Of a stretch of 32,867 nt of DNA, positions 1-9,317 are shown one piece after another. A program made the translations under genes and the position numbers. Under the pieces are notes generated by a model that saw nothing but the letters and a program-made list of their open reading frames with translations, did not search any database and was not told the origin of the DNA. Positions within the stretch are counted from its first letter, which is position 1. The number at the start of each line of letters is the position of its first letter. The stretch is from Candidatus Zixiibacteriota bacterium. Lineage in GTDB: Bacteria > Zixibacteria > MSB-5A5 > UM-FILTER-46-8. The stretch lies in NCBI GenBank assembly GCA_014730345.1, contig WJIJ01000146.1:1-32867 (forward strand). Direction: 5' to 3'.

Positions 1-1872
1 CGCCGTTCCCCCGGCACCGCGGGTGATGTCAGCCGGATTGTGATGAACCTGCCCAGTATCGCCAAAGTGGATGACCAGCTGAACAGCCTTGTGGTCCGCG
101 GGGGTAATCCTACTGAAAACGCCTTTTTTATCGATAATATTGAAATCCCCAACATCAACCACTACCCCATCCAGGGTTCATCGGGGGGACCTATAGGTTT
201 GATTAATGTAGATTTCATCAAGGATGTAAGTTTCTCCGCGGGAGGGTTCTCGGCATCTTACGGGGATCGGTTATCATCGGTTATGGATATAAAATTCCGT
301 GAAGGCAACCGGGAGGAGTACGATTTTCAGCTCGATATGCATATGGCGGGAGCTGGTGTTGTCGCCGAAGGGCCGCTTTTCGATGTACAGGGCTCATGGA
401 TGCTATCGGTGCGGCGTAGTTATCTTGACCTGTTAGTCGATGCTATCGGGACCGGGGTGGCCCCGAGATACAGCGACTACCAGGGTAAAATAGCGCTTGA
501 TTTAAACTCGACCAATAAACTTACCGCTTTATGGCTGGTGGGAATTGACTATATTAGTTTCGACAGCACCGACTCATACGATGAAGGTAATGTAATTTTC
601 GGAACCTCAAATGGGCATGAATATTCCACGGGGGTCAACTGGCGCTGGTTATGGAGCAAGAAGGGTTATTCCAACACTTCTGTTTCGTTTTTAGGCACAA
701 AGTACAAAGGAGATTTTTTCGAGACTTCTTCGGGAGATCGGCTTGTAGAACAGAATACACTGGAGAGGTCAATTCAATTAAGGAATGTAAATAACTACTT
801 TTTCAACTCGATCCATAATGTGGAATTCGGGTTTGATTTAAAGTACATCATGGATAACCAGGATGTATGGACCGCCGAATATACCAATGCTGTAGGCGAT
901 ACAGTAGATGCCCTGTATTTGAAACAGGATGTACGCGATCCCAAGTATGGATTATTCCTTAGCTACACGGTGAAACCGTATCCAACTTTGACCATGACCA
1001 TGGGAGCGAGATACAATTATTTCAACTATAATGAAAGTTCGCACATTGCTCCGCGTTTTTCTTTTTCCCAGGTGTTGAGCGCGGGCACGACATTGAACGG
1101 CGCCGCGGGGGTTTATTATCAAAACCTCCCGCTTTCATTATTAGGCCAGAACGACGCGCACAAAGAACTTGAAGATCCGGTGGCGTATCATTACATCCTT
1201 GGAATCAACCGCCTGTTAACGGAGAACACACGGTTGACGTTGGAGGCATATTACAAGTTTTATGAAAACTTCCCGCTCGATCCCGGACAACCATTGTTTT
1301 TTATAGCGGATGAGGTAGTATACAGGAACTTCAATGGCAATCTTCAGGACCTCACCGATGACGGCGAAGCCCGTTCCTACGGAATCGAAGCGACCTTGCA
1401 GAAAAAACTGGTCAGCGGATTTTATGGACTGGTCAGCGGCAGTTATTTCCGGGCAGAATACAAGGACCTTACCGGCGAATGGCGCGACCGGATATTCGAC
1501 AATCAATACCTTTTTAACATCGAAGGCGGATACAAACCGAATAATAATTGGGAATACAGCCTGCGCTGGATTTACGCTGGAGGAGCTCCATACACGCCGC
1601 TCGATTTGGCTAAATCGCGGGCGATAAACCGCAATGTACTCGATGACGCCAGGGTCAATGAGTTGCGCTACCCGGATTATCATTCGTTGAACCTACGTGT
1701 CGACAGGCGTTTCTATTGGGGCGGTTCCAACCTGATTTTATATCTTTCGGTATGGAATGTTTATAACCGCAAGAATGTATCCTCATATTTCTGGAATGAA
1801 GTTGAGAAAAAAGAGGATATTTATTACCAGTGGAGTACACTTCCGGTTTTGGGAATGGAATTTGAGTTTTAG
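1..1872 (+). CDS. TonB-dependent outer-membrane receptor (5' partial)
   Basis: The reading frame is open from the first base, so the start lies outside the window. The visible N-terminus is the end of a plug domain (VVRGGNPTENAFFIDNIEI, then a run ending in SASYGDRLSSVMDI), followed by a beta-barrel rich in alternating aromatic residues. The chain ends in MEFEF, the terminal-phenylalanine signal expected of outer-membrane barrels. Receptors of this family import scarce substrates across the outer membrane using TonB-ExbBD energy. The plug style (VVRGG..FFIDNIEI) is the one common in FCB-group receptors of unknown substrate. No SusD partner is visible downstream: the next gene is convergent, 12 bases away. 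The substrate cannot be inferred. Confidence 0.9.
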   Translation, partial: RRSPGTAGDVSRIVMNLPSIAKVDDQLNSLVVRGGNPTENAFFIDNIEIPNINHYPIQGSSGGPIGLINVDFIKDVSFSAGGFSASYGDRLSSVMDIKFREGNREEYDFQLDMHMAGAGVVAEGPLFDVQGSWMLSVRRSYLDLLVDAIGTGVAPRYSDYQGKIALDLNSTNKLTALWLVGIDYISFDSTDSYDEGNVIFGTSNGHEYSTGVNWRWLWSKKGYSNTSVSFLGTKYKGDFFETSSGDRLVEQNTLERSIQLRNVNNYFFNSIHNVEFGFDLKYIMDNQDVWTAEYTNAVGDTVDALYLKQDVRDPKYGLFLSYTVKPYPTLTMTMGARYNYFNYNESSHIAPRFSFSQVLSAGTTLNGAAGVYYQNLPLSLLGQNDAHKELEDPVAYHYILGINRLLTENTRLTLEAYYKFYENFPLDPGQPLFFIADEVVYRNFNGNLQDLTDDGEARSYGIEATLQKKLVSGFYGLVSGSYFRAEYKDLTGEWRDRIFDNQYLFNIEGGYKPNNNWEYSLRWIYAGGAPYTPLDLAKSRAINRNVLDDARVNELRYPDYHSLNLRVDRRFYWGGSNLILYLSVWNVYNRKNVSSYFWNEVEKKEDIYYQWSTLPVLGMEFEF

Positions 1873-1884
1873 GGGGAAATTACA

Positions 1885-2865
1885 CTACTTTTTGTAGGCG
1901 ACATAGATATCCGCCTCTATCTTATTGAAATCTTCATCTAAAAATATATGAACAAAATACAGGTTCATTTCTTCATCAAGGGTAGGTTCGCCGGATATGT
2001 TGGAAACTATCTCTTCCGGTTCGCTCCACTGCCCTGTATCGAGATTCATCGAGCGAAAAACAGCCGGGCCGGTGTAACCGATTTCGCTCGTACCGGTAAA
2101 CCAGAGTTCGCTTCCGTCCTGGGTCAGGAAAGGCATGTTCTCATCATTCGAAGAATTGATAGCCGCACCTAAATTTACCGGTTCGCCCCAACCGTTGCCG
2201 TCTTTGTAAGTAACCCAGATATCAAGACCCCCGTATCCTCCTTCCCTGTCAGCCGCGAAATAAAGGGACTGTCCATCGGCGCTGAGGTGGAATTCGCCGA
2301 TATCATAATCCTCGTTCAATACCCGTCCGGCATTCTCCCAGTTTGCCCAGCCGACGCCATTAAAATATGCTTTGTAAATATCGATTTCACCATAGTTGCC
2401 CAATCTGACCGAACCAAACCAGAGTGTATCTCCCTGCGCGAAATGAGCGCCATCGAGGGCGAGGTCATCATTCAAAACGATTCTCTCAGGTTCACTCCAT
2501 AAACCCGCGTTTTTCCTTGACCACCATATCCCGCTGACGCCATCTATTATCTGGTTTTCGGCAGGGGCGTTGGCATCGGGGGTGAAGAATATAAAAAATC
2601 TCCGGCCATCGGGCGATATGAACGGAGAATCCTCGACTCCGGCGGTATTGATTGGCCCGGGCATGGGTACCGGTTCATCCCATTCATCGGAATGCAGAAC
2701 CGGCGGGAAAGCATCGGTATCGGGAGTTATTTTAACCGCGTTGTCCGGCAATGATTCCTGCCTTGTTGGCGGAGTTTCTTCATCGGGTTCGCTGGATTTG
2801 TTTTCGCAGGAGAGGAAGGAAAAAAGAAAAATAAAAATTATCGCTATATTGATTTTGCTTTTCAT
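1885..2865 (-). CDS. PD40-repeat beta-propeller lipoprotein
   Basis: 326 residues. The N-terminus is a lipoprotein signal: a charged MKSK, a hydrophobic stretch, and a lipobox ending LSC with the lipidated cysteine at residue 20. An acidic, proline-rich linker follows. The body carries repeated WD40-like (PD40) units such as FISPDGRRFFIFF, HLSADGQSLYFAADREGG and FLTQDGSELWFTG, as in the propellers of TolB and OmpA-associated lipoproteins. Proteins with these repeats usually bind peptides or proteins at the cell surface or in the periplasm, and no enzymatic residues are evident. It is divergent from the alpha/beta hydrolase gene, with 65 bp between the starts. A GGA 7 bases before the ATG is the only ribosome-binding signal. 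Confidence 0.85.
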   Translation of the reverse strand: MKSKINIAIIFIFLFSFLSCENKSSEPDEETPPTRQESLPDNAVKITPDTDAFPPVLHSDEWDEPVPMPGPINTAGVEDSPFISPDGRRFFIFFTPDANAPAENQIIDGVSGIWWSRKNAGLWSEPERIVLNDDLALDGAHFAQGDTLWFGSVRLGNYGEIDIYKAYFNGVGWANWENAGRVLNEDYDIGEFHLSADGQSLYFAADREGGYGGLDIWVTYKDGNGWGEPVNLGAAINSSNDENMPFLTQDGSELWFTGTSEIGYTGPAVFRSMNLDTGQWSEPEEIVSNISGEPTLDEEMNLYFVHIFLDEDFNKIEADIYVAYKK

Positions 2866-2881
2866 TCAATTTCCATTTGAT

Positions 2882-2910
2882 TTGATTAATAGTTATGTTT
2901 GCAGTATAAA
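2882..2910 (+). promoter_or_regulatory. candidate sigma-70-type promoter of the alpha/beta hydrolase gene
   Basis: TTGATT and TATAAA are separated by 17 bases, with the ATG of the hydrolase about 20 bases past the -10. The region is AT-rich and lies between two divergent genes, so matches of this kind are easy to find by chance. Confidence 0.3.
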
Positions 2911-2930
2911 ATATAATATAGAGATAATCA

Positions 2931-3749
2931 ATGACTAAAACCTCCCGAAGAAACTATCCTCCGATACGGAAATACGGTAATACACCTTACCGCGTCGCCG
3001 TAATCCATGGCGGCCCCGGCGCGCCGGGTTACATGGCAACGGTAGCCCGAGAATTAAGCAAAGACCGGGGAGTAATCGAACCGCTGCAATCCAAAGATTC
3101 TCTCGATGGGCAAATCGAAGAACTGGAATCGCAGTTAATCGAATATGCCGATTCACCATCCGCCATGGTTGGTTCATCGTGGGGAGCGGTTCTTTCGCTT
3201 TTTGTGGCCGCGAGGCGAAGAGTAAAATTGGATAAAATAATACTCATCGGCTCCGCGGTTTTCGATCGGGACAGTTCAACGAAAATAGACTCTATCAGGC
3301 AGAGCCGGTGGCCGGATGAACAACGACTTGAATATGAAAAAATAAAACTGAAGCTGGCTAAGGCGACACCTGAAGAGCAGGAACATATTGCCGGCAAATG
3401 GGCCGACGCGTTCGATGTTACCGATAAATACGATCCTATCGAAGCAGAAGACGAAACCCTCGATGTTCAATATGACCTGCATAAAAAGGTTTTCTCGGAT
3501 TTTGTAGCATTAAGAGATACGCCGGGATTGCTGAAGAAAATATTCTCGGAAATAAATATCCCGGTCGCGGTAATCCATGGAGATTACGACCCGCATCCCA
3601 TCGAAGGAATCCGGCCGTTCCTCGAAAGTTGCATCGATGATATCCATTTCAATATACTGGAGAAATGCGGTCATTATCCATGGCTGGAGCGTTACGCGCG
3701 CGAGGATTTTTATATTTTGCTTCGCAAAGAATTAGGTATTAAAGCATAG
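2931..3749 (+). CDS. alpha/beta hydrolase
   Basis: 272 residues with a complete alpha/beta-hydrolase signature. The oxyanion-hole HGGPG lies at residues 26-30, the nucleophile elbow G-S-S-W-G at 81-85 (Ser83), the acid in HGDYDP (Asp220) and the catalytic histidine in CGHYPW (His248). A helical cap lies between about 115 and 200. There is no signal peptide, so it is probably cytoplasmic. The HGGPG motif resembles proline iminopeptidases and related small-molecule esterases or amidases, but the substrate is not determined. The gene stands alone, divergent from the PD40 lipoprotein and convergent with the chemoreceptor gene. Confidence 0.88.
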   Translation: MTKTSRRNYPPIRKYGNTPYRVAVIHGGPGAPGYMATVARELSKDRGVIEPLQSKDSLDGQIEELESQLIEYADSPSAMVGSSWGAVLSLFVAARRRVKLDKIILIGSAVFDRDSSTKIDSIRQSRWPDEQRLEYEKIKLKLAKATPEEQEHIAGKWADAFDVTDKYDPIEAEDETLDVQYDLHKKVFSDFVALRDTPGLLKKIFSEINIPVAVIHGDYDPHPIEGIRPFLESCIDDIHFNILEKCGHYPWLERYAREDFYILLRKELGIKA

Positions 3750-3762
3750 ATGTTCTGGCAAA

Positions 3763-3794
3763 GAAAAACCGCCGGCAAAACAGCACCGGCGGTT
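3763..3794 (-). terminator. Rho-independent terminator of the SBP-chemoreceptor operon
   Basis: AACCGCCGG (3767-3775) pairs with CCGGCGGTT (3786-3794) over a 10-base loop. Read on the minus strand, the stem is followed by TTTTTCTTTG. It begins about 20 bases beyond the chemoreceptor stop codon. Confidence 0.85.
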
Positions 3795-3814
3795 GAGTCG
3801 ATTGCGTATTTGAT

Positions 3815-5794
3815 TTACTTGTCCGATACAGCGGTATTTTCGGCGTACGATTCTTCAGGTTGTACCCCCTGAACTGTTTGCTCTTTGTCGGGCGCTTTCG
3901 CGCCTTCCCGTGGTTTAGACTGCACAGCGGTTTTGGCGTATGTCCGTTCCATCCTGAACTTACTGGAATCATGGGCAACGCTATGTTTAGCGCCCCTGGT
4001 TATAACCGTAAGTTCATTCACTATATCATTCAACTGCTGAACCTGCGTATACAACTCTTCGCTCGCCGAAGAGGTTTCTTCCGCGCTGGCGGCATTCTGC
4101 TGGGTAACCTGGTCAATTTCTGAAACGGCGGCATTGACCTGGTTAATTCCCTGCGACTGCTCGTTACTGCTGTTGGAAACCTCCACTATCAATTCATTAA
4201 CCTTCTTTATGCTTCCGATTATCTCGGACATAATCGAAGAAAATTCTTCGACAGCGTTAACGCCGTCCGAAGCATTCTTCTGGGAATCCTCTATCAACTT
4301 ACTCGTGTTCTTAGCCGCCTCGGCGCTTCGCATAGCCAGGTTGCGTACTTCCTCGGCAACGACGGCGAAACCTTTTCCGGCTTCCCCGGCGCGCGCCGCT
4401 TCGACCGCAGCGTTCAGGGCAAGGAGATTGGTCTGGAATGCTATTTCATCGATGGCTTTGATTATCTTGGCGGTTTCATTGGATGAATTATTAATCTCGC
4501 TTATCGCGTTGGATAACCTGTCCATCGCCCGGTTGCCATCCTCGGCATGGTTCGTCGCCTTCACTGCCAGCTCTTTCGCCTGGGCGGCATTGTCGGCATT
4601 ATTGCGGGTCATGCCTGACATTTCCTCGAGAATAGAAGATGTTTCCTCCAAAGAGGATGCCTGGTCGGTGGCGCCTTGAGATAACGACTGGCTCGCCGAT
4701 GCTACCTGCCCGGAGGCGAGTCCTACTCTTTCGACCCCCTCTGAAAGGACCTGGATGATTCGATCAATAGGCCTGGCAATCGATTTATCCAGAATATACC
4801 CTATGAAAATACATATAGACGCGCCGGCAAACGCGATAATCAGCGATATCCACATCGCCTCTTTCAGTTTTCCAAGCACATCGCTTTCAGGAATGAATGA
4901 TACAAGTGTGAGGCGGGATTTACTTTCACCATTGACCTCGTTAGCAGTCAGGTAACTTCGAGGATCGGACAGGAAGGCATAGGAAACGAAATTTGTTCCG
5001 TCTTCATAATTAAACCTGTCCAACACGAGTTCGTTATCCTTTTCCAACCACTTTTCAAGGTCAGGTTCCAAATCCAGGGTTGAGCCGAGTTTCTTGATTT
5101 CAGTATGGGAAATCGCGTTATCGGAAGAACGATCGAGAATCACGGTAGTGGCATTGCCCATTCCGAATTCATAAAGTTCATTTTTTATGCCGTTGGTATA
5201 TTCCTGGATCATATCCCAATCGAGATATGCCAGGAACAAACCGTTAACTTCCCCGGATGAATTTTTAGTGGGAAAACTGTACAGATATGTCAACGGATAA
5301 TGGCTTCCCAACTCTTTCAGGAAACTATTGGGATATAAACCCACGGCCATCGATTCGTTGCCGATCAGCTGGGTGGAATACGATATTGCCTGGTTGGCAA
5401 ATGATTTCGCGTTTTGCCACTTATTCTTTTCAACGAGTATTGAACCGTTTTTATCGGTAAGCACAAGCTGGGCAAATCCCGGGTTTTCAGTCACCATCGT
5501 GGTTAATTGCTCCTCAACTTCCTTGAGAGTATTGAACTCAATCGCCATCCCGAAAACATCCTCCGAAACCCAGTTTTCGAATTGATGGGTCTGCTTCTGG
5601 AGGAAAACATCGACTTTCTCGGAGTTATACTTCATGACTTGATTAATGAGGTTTTCACTGCTCTGAAGAGCGGAAGAACGATTAAAATTATAGGTAACCA
5701 GAACTATAACCATAATGGGAATAAGCGAAATCAATATTCCTGTAGTTAATTTGAACCTCAAACCCCTGGAAGTCCAAACATCTAATACACTCAT
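3815..5794 (-). CDS. methyl-accepting chemotaxis protein
   Basis: 659 residues. TM1 is at about 17-35, an extracytoplasmic Cache-like sensor at about 40-305, TM2 at 314-335, a HAMP-like linker follows, and then a long coiled-coil signalling domain. The hairpin tip at about 450-484 is canonical ([20 protein letters not shown], then [15 protein letters not shown]), where CheA and CheW dock. The C-terminus after residue 600 is a flexible tail without a CheB/CheR-binding pentapeptide. An AGGAGG 5 bases before the ATG fixes the start. It lies 64 bp downstream of the solute-binding-protein gene on the same strand, with no terminator between, so the two are probably co-transcribed and may sense the same ligand. 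Confidence 0.95.
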   Translation of the reverse strand: MSVLDVWTSRGLRFKLTTGILISLIPIMVIVLVTYNFNRSSALQSSENLINQVMKYNSEKVDVFLQKQTHQFENWVSEDVFGMAIEFNTLKEVEEQLTTMVTENPGFAQLVLTDKNGSILVEKNKWQNAKSFANQAISYSTQLIGNESMAVGLYPNSFLKELGSHYPLTYLYSFPTKNSSGEVNGLFLAYLDWDMIQEYTNGIKNELYEFGMGNATTVILDRSSDNAISHTEIKKLGSTLDLEPDLEKWLEKDNELVLDRFNYEDGTNFVSYAFLSDPRSYLTANEVNGESKSRLTLVSFIPESDVLGKLKEAMWISLIIAFAGASICIFIGYILDKSIARPIDRIIQVLSEGVERVGLASGQVASASQSLSQGATDQASSLEETSSILEEMSGMTRNNADNAAQAKELAVKATNHAEDGNRAMDRLSNAISEINNSSNETAKIIKAIDEIAFQTNLLALNAAVEAARAGEAGKGFAVVAEEVRNLAMRSAEAAKNTSKLIEDSQKNASDGVNAVEEFSSIMSEIIGSIKKVNELIVEVSNSSNEQSQGINQVNAAVSEIDQVTQQNAASAEETSSASEELYTQVQQLNDIVNELTVITRGAKHSVAHDSSKFRMERTYAKTAVQSKPREGAKAPDKEQTVQGVQPEESYAENTAVSDK

Positions 5795-5858
5795 TATTCC
5801 TCCTTTCAGCCCACTCCCATCAAAATTGACACCGATCGTGCTTAATTAGGGCGTAAAT

Positions 5859-7118
5859 TTAGAAAAGGTTCTTAGGTTTTCCCGTCGATTCACGTACGGC
5901 GATCCACTCGTTATAACTTCGAACCGCCTGTTCCCCGGGAATACTACCTATAATTTCGAAGTAGTCCAGTTTGTACTTATCCTTAAGCACCATGGCTTCC
6001 GGTTTGCATTTGACCAGGTAAACCGTCTGTACCGATTGATGGTCGAAATCGCGCCAGTACTGTTCGTCTTTTAGAAGTGTATATTTATGCCCTTCAAGAG
6101 CGCTTATAACAGCATCGGTACTAAAAGAATTCGCCCGTTCAACGGCAGATTTGTATTCGTACAAAATCGTGTACGCGGAAGCGCCGCTGGTGCTGGGGTA
6201 ACGGTTATACTTTGAAGTAAAATTATTTACAAAACTTTTTCCTTTAGGATATGTATATTTATGCGGGACCTGCCAGCACCATGGAAGCGCTCCGATTACA
6301 CCTTCCATAACCTTCGGGCCACCGCCTTCAGCCATACCCAGGGTAAGGTTGGGCACTACAATCTGCATATCGCTCTTCATACCCATAGCCGTCGCCTGGC
6401 GGATGGCGGTGACCATATCATTTCCAAACAACACGAGTACCAGGACATCCGGCTTAACCATCTTGGCGAAGTTTAAAGCCTTTTTAAAATCGGCATCGGT
6501 AGCTCCGGGGAATGGAGTTTTAATACCCTTGTGAACCGAATTATTGTCAGTTCCGGTGAATTTGCGGACTGATGATTCAGTTGTCCATCCCCAGGTATAA
6601 TCAGCGGTGATGTAGAAATATTTTTTGTCAGGGAAATTTTGCTTTAAATATTGACCCATAGCCTTAGCGCCCATCCAGGAATCATAACACTCCCGGAACG
6701 TGGTACGTAATCCCTCTTGACCCGTAGTGGCGGTTGAATAAGTCAAGGTCCCGAAAAACGGCACATTTTTCTCATGGCATACTTTCGCCGCGGCAATAGC
6801 GACTCCGCTGGATGAACCCCCGAAAACCATCTTGACATTCTCTTTATCGATGAGTTCGGTAACATTCGCCCTGGCTACATCCGGTTTGGATTGGGAATCC
6901 CGCCAGACAATCTCCACCGGCTCTCCCATTATTCCGCCCTTGGCGTTTATTTCTTCAACTGCCAGATTGGCCGCCCGCCATTGGTCCAACCCCTGAACAC
7001 TGTATGGACCAGTTTTGGGATAATTGAGCCCAACCTTGACCGTTCCAAACGCATACCCCGGAACAAGAACCACCAATAGCGACAGTATTACTACCCCTAC
7101 TGCGAATTGCTTACTCAT
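5859..7118 (-). CDS. branched-chain amino acid/amide-type ABC solute-binding protein (Peripla_BP_6), orphan
   Basis: 419 residues with a Sec signal peptide (residues 1 to about 25, ending GYAFG) and a type I periplasmic-binding-protein fold of the LivJ/AmiC/FmdD type. The diagnostic start is VKVGLNYPKTGPYS..G, followed by A..AVEEINAKGGIMG and then VFGGSSSGVA at the ligand cleft. An AGGAGG at 7124-7129, 5 bases before the ATG, supports the start. Proteins of this family normally deliver branched-chain amino acids, urea or short amides to an ABC permease. No permease or ATPase gene of that system is present here. The downstream partner is a chemoreceptor instead, which suggests a sensory rather than a transport role. 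The ligand is not predictable from the visible residues. Confidence 0.9.
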   Translation of the reverse strand: MSKQFAVGVVILSLLVVLVPGYAFGTVKVGLNYPKTGPYSVQGLDQWRAANLAVEEINAKGGIMGEPVEIVWRDSQSKPDVARANVTELIDKENVKMVFGGSSSGVAIAAAKVCHEKNVPFFGTLTYSTATTGQEGLRTTFRECYDSWMGAKAMGQYLKQNFPDKKYFYITADYTWGWTTESSVRKFTGTDNNSVHKGIKTPFPGATDADFKKALNFAKMVKPDVLVLVLFGNDMVTAIRQATAMGMKSDMQIVVPNLTLGMAEGGGPKVMEGVIGALPWCWQVPHKYTYPKGKSFVNNFTSKYNRYPSTSGASAYTILYEYKSAVERANSFSTDAVISALEGHKYTLLKDEQYWRDFDHQSVQTVYLVKCKPEAMVLKDKYKLDYFEIIGSIPGEQAVRSYNEWIAVRESTGKPKNLF

Positions 7119-7364
7119 ACGAACCTCCTCTTAAAGTTATAGAGCATTAAATCGAGTTTTTATTATATTATATTTCTTGTTGCCAATAACTCCCGCCTGT
7201 GCTTTATTAACTTTTTAACTAAATATTTTCTAATTGTTTAGTCGACTGCTTAAAATTCAACATGAAAAAAATATTCAAAATATTTACTATTTTTACAATA
7301 TTTTTAAAGCGCTTTTAGCAGGAATGTAAATTTTATTATATCATTATTGAAAACAACTTACTCA

Positions 7365-9317
7365 ATGTCGTTCATACAATTACGAAAAGCTGTTTTTATA
7401 TCTGCTGTTTTGATATTTTGCCATTTTACAGGATTTTCGTATAGTAATTCTATGATCATAACATCACACGACCAGCAGATGATTATCACTGATCCCTCCA
7501 GGGGTTTTAACGCATATAATAACTGGGCAGTATTCCCCGGAGATGATATAAGTTATCGGAAAATTGTTTTATACATTACTTACGAATGCCCCGATGGACT
7601 CCATTGCGGCGAATGGGACTATATTGATAATATCTACCTGCGGCGCATCGGAAGCGCGGATTCGGCTTCAAGCGATATCGAAATCGCCCGGATGATATCC
7701 CCGTATGGCTGGCGTTTCGATGAAGATTGGAAATTCACATGGCATGTCGATATTACTGATTTTGGATTTCTACTGCGTGATTCAGTAGAGGTCGAATTCC
7801 GTCATGGGGGCTGGGAAAACAATACCGACCGCGGATGGCTCGTTACCCTTGATTTTGAGATCACCGAGGGGAAACCGGTTATGGAATGCCTGGGGATGGA
7901 AAAATTATGGAACGGGAATTTTGCCTATGGCGACAGCTCGAAACCTATAGAAAAAAAGCTCCAACCCATTGCATTTGAAAACAAATATGATGCCGGCATA
8001 GCCCGTTTGCGTATATTACAAACGGGTCATGGGATGGATGACCATGAAAACTGCGCCGAGTTTTGCAGGAAATACCGGGAGGTTTATTTCGACGATTCGC
8101 TCCACAGCAGACGCTATATATGGCGCGAGTGCGGCGACAATCCCCTTTACCCCCAGGCGGGAACGTGGATATTCGACCGCGCCAACTGGTGCCCCGGAGC
8201 AGTCGTTTATCCGGATGTGTATGATTTCAATCTCGGGAGCAAGGAAACTCACACAGTAGACATCGAAATGGAACCTTACGTAAACCCATCTAAACCCTCG
8301 GCGAGTTATCATATAAGCTCTTACCTCTTTTATTACGAAAAACCGCAGGCAGTACATGATGTATCCATCGAGGAAATAATCGCGCCAAGTGATGCTGATG
8401 AATACTCAAGAGTCAATCCCATTTGCGCTAATCCGCAAGTTGTACTAAAGAACAATGGCAGGGATACTGTAAGGGCGGCGATAATTAAATATGGGCCGTC
8501 GGGAGCCCCCTTGAAATCGTTCAAGTGGAGGGGGGAGCTACTATCTCAGCAGGAAGACACATTAAGCTTACCGGGCAAAATCGATTCCGGCCACAGTGAT
8601 TTTATCGCTAAAATCGAGTTGCTTTATGATGAACCCGATGAGTACCCCGCGGATAATATAAAGATAACAAAGTTCGAATCTCCACCCGTCTATGGCCCCG
8701 AATTAATTGTTGCCATACGGACTAATAATGAACCATCTCATAATAGTTATTCCATTACCGATGCTGATGGAAATATGATATTCAATCGCGCCCTGGGTTC
8801 GTTGGCGGCAAATACAGAATACAGGGATACATTCAATCTGTCCCCCGGATGTTACAAACTTGCCGCGGCCGACACCGCCGGCGAAGGGCTCGATTTCTGG
8901 TTCAATCCAGATGGCGGCTATGGGTATGTGCGTCTTTTGGATAAAACTGAACATTTAATTAAATCATTCAATCCCGATTTTGGACATGGAATAGAACATT
9001 CATTCTATATTTCTGATGAAGCAGTTGCCGAAAACGATACTGAAGATTTGCCGATTCTGCGTCGGTTCCCTCCCCGCAATGACGGAAAATTCGTTATCGA
9101 TTTCTTCGAGAATCAGCCGCGGGATCTAAATATTAAAATCTATAGAGACAATTATTCGAGATTGGTATTATCCAGGGCATTTTCCGCGGTCAAGGATTCG
9201 ATATTCAACTTCGATATTAGTTCTGAAGAAGATGGTATTTATATTATAGAAGTGTCAGTTGCCGACACGCTTATTACCCGCAAAATCAAAGTTCAGCATC
9301 CGGAGCGGGAACAGTAG
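7365..9317 (+). CDS. secreted peptide-N-glycosidase F-type glycoamidase with C-terminal sorting domain
   Basis: 650 residues from ATG 7365. A TTG at 7347 in the same frame would add six residues, and neither start has a good ribosome site. After a signal peptide (1 to about 28) comes the two-domain PNGase F core. By eye the core aligns with Elizabethkingia PNGase F. C75..C81-GEWD matches CDEWD, so Asp85 sits at the catalytic Asp60. NCAEFC (230-234) matches GCAEWC, so Glu232 sits at Glu206. GTWIFDRANWCPG matches GNWAPDRAGWCPG. All six disulfide cysteines are kept. The position of Glu118 appears to be glycine (HGGW against TETW). A CARDB-like middle region and a type IX-like C-terminal domain (about 574-645) follow. 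The family releases N-linked glycans from asparagine. The last 32 bases overlap the convergent radical SAM gene. Confidence 0.88.
   Translation: MSFIQLRKAVFISAVLIFCHFTGFSYSNSMIITSHDQQMIITDPSRGFNAYNNWAVFPGDDISYRKIVLYITYECPDGLHCGEWDYIDNIYLRRIGSADSASSDIEIARMISPYGWRFDEDWKFTWHVDITDFGFLLRDSVEVEFRHGGWENNTDRGWLVTLDFEITEGKPVMECLGMEKLWNGNFAYGDSSKPIEKKLQPIAFENKYDAGIARLRILQTGHGMDDHENCAEFCRKYREVYFDDSLHSRRYIWRECGDNPLYPQAGTWIFDRANWCPGAVVYPDVYDFNLGSKETHTVDIEMEPYVNPSKPSASYHISSYLFYYEKPQAVHDVSIEEIIAPSDADEYSRVNPICANPQVVLKNNGRDTVRAAIIKYGPSGAPLKSFKWRGELLSQQEDTLSLPGKIDSGHSDFIAKIELLYDEPDEYPADNIKITKFESPPVYGPELIVAIRTNNEPSHNSYSITDADGNMIFNRALGSLAANTEYRDTFNLSPGCYKLAAADTAGEGLDFWFNPDGGYGYVRLLDKTEHLIKSFNPDFGHGIEHSFYISDEAVAENDTEDLPILRRFPPRNDGKFVIDFFENQPRDLNIKIYRDNYSRLVLSRAFSAVKDSIFNFDISSEEDGIYIIEVSVADTLITRKIKVQHPEREQ

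Noticed and set aside
7307..7316. AAAGCGCTTT palindrome upstream of the PNGase F-like gene as a catabolite-control (cre) site
   Set aside because: Such sites belong to Firmicutes CcpA, the match is partial, and no such regulator is expected in this group.
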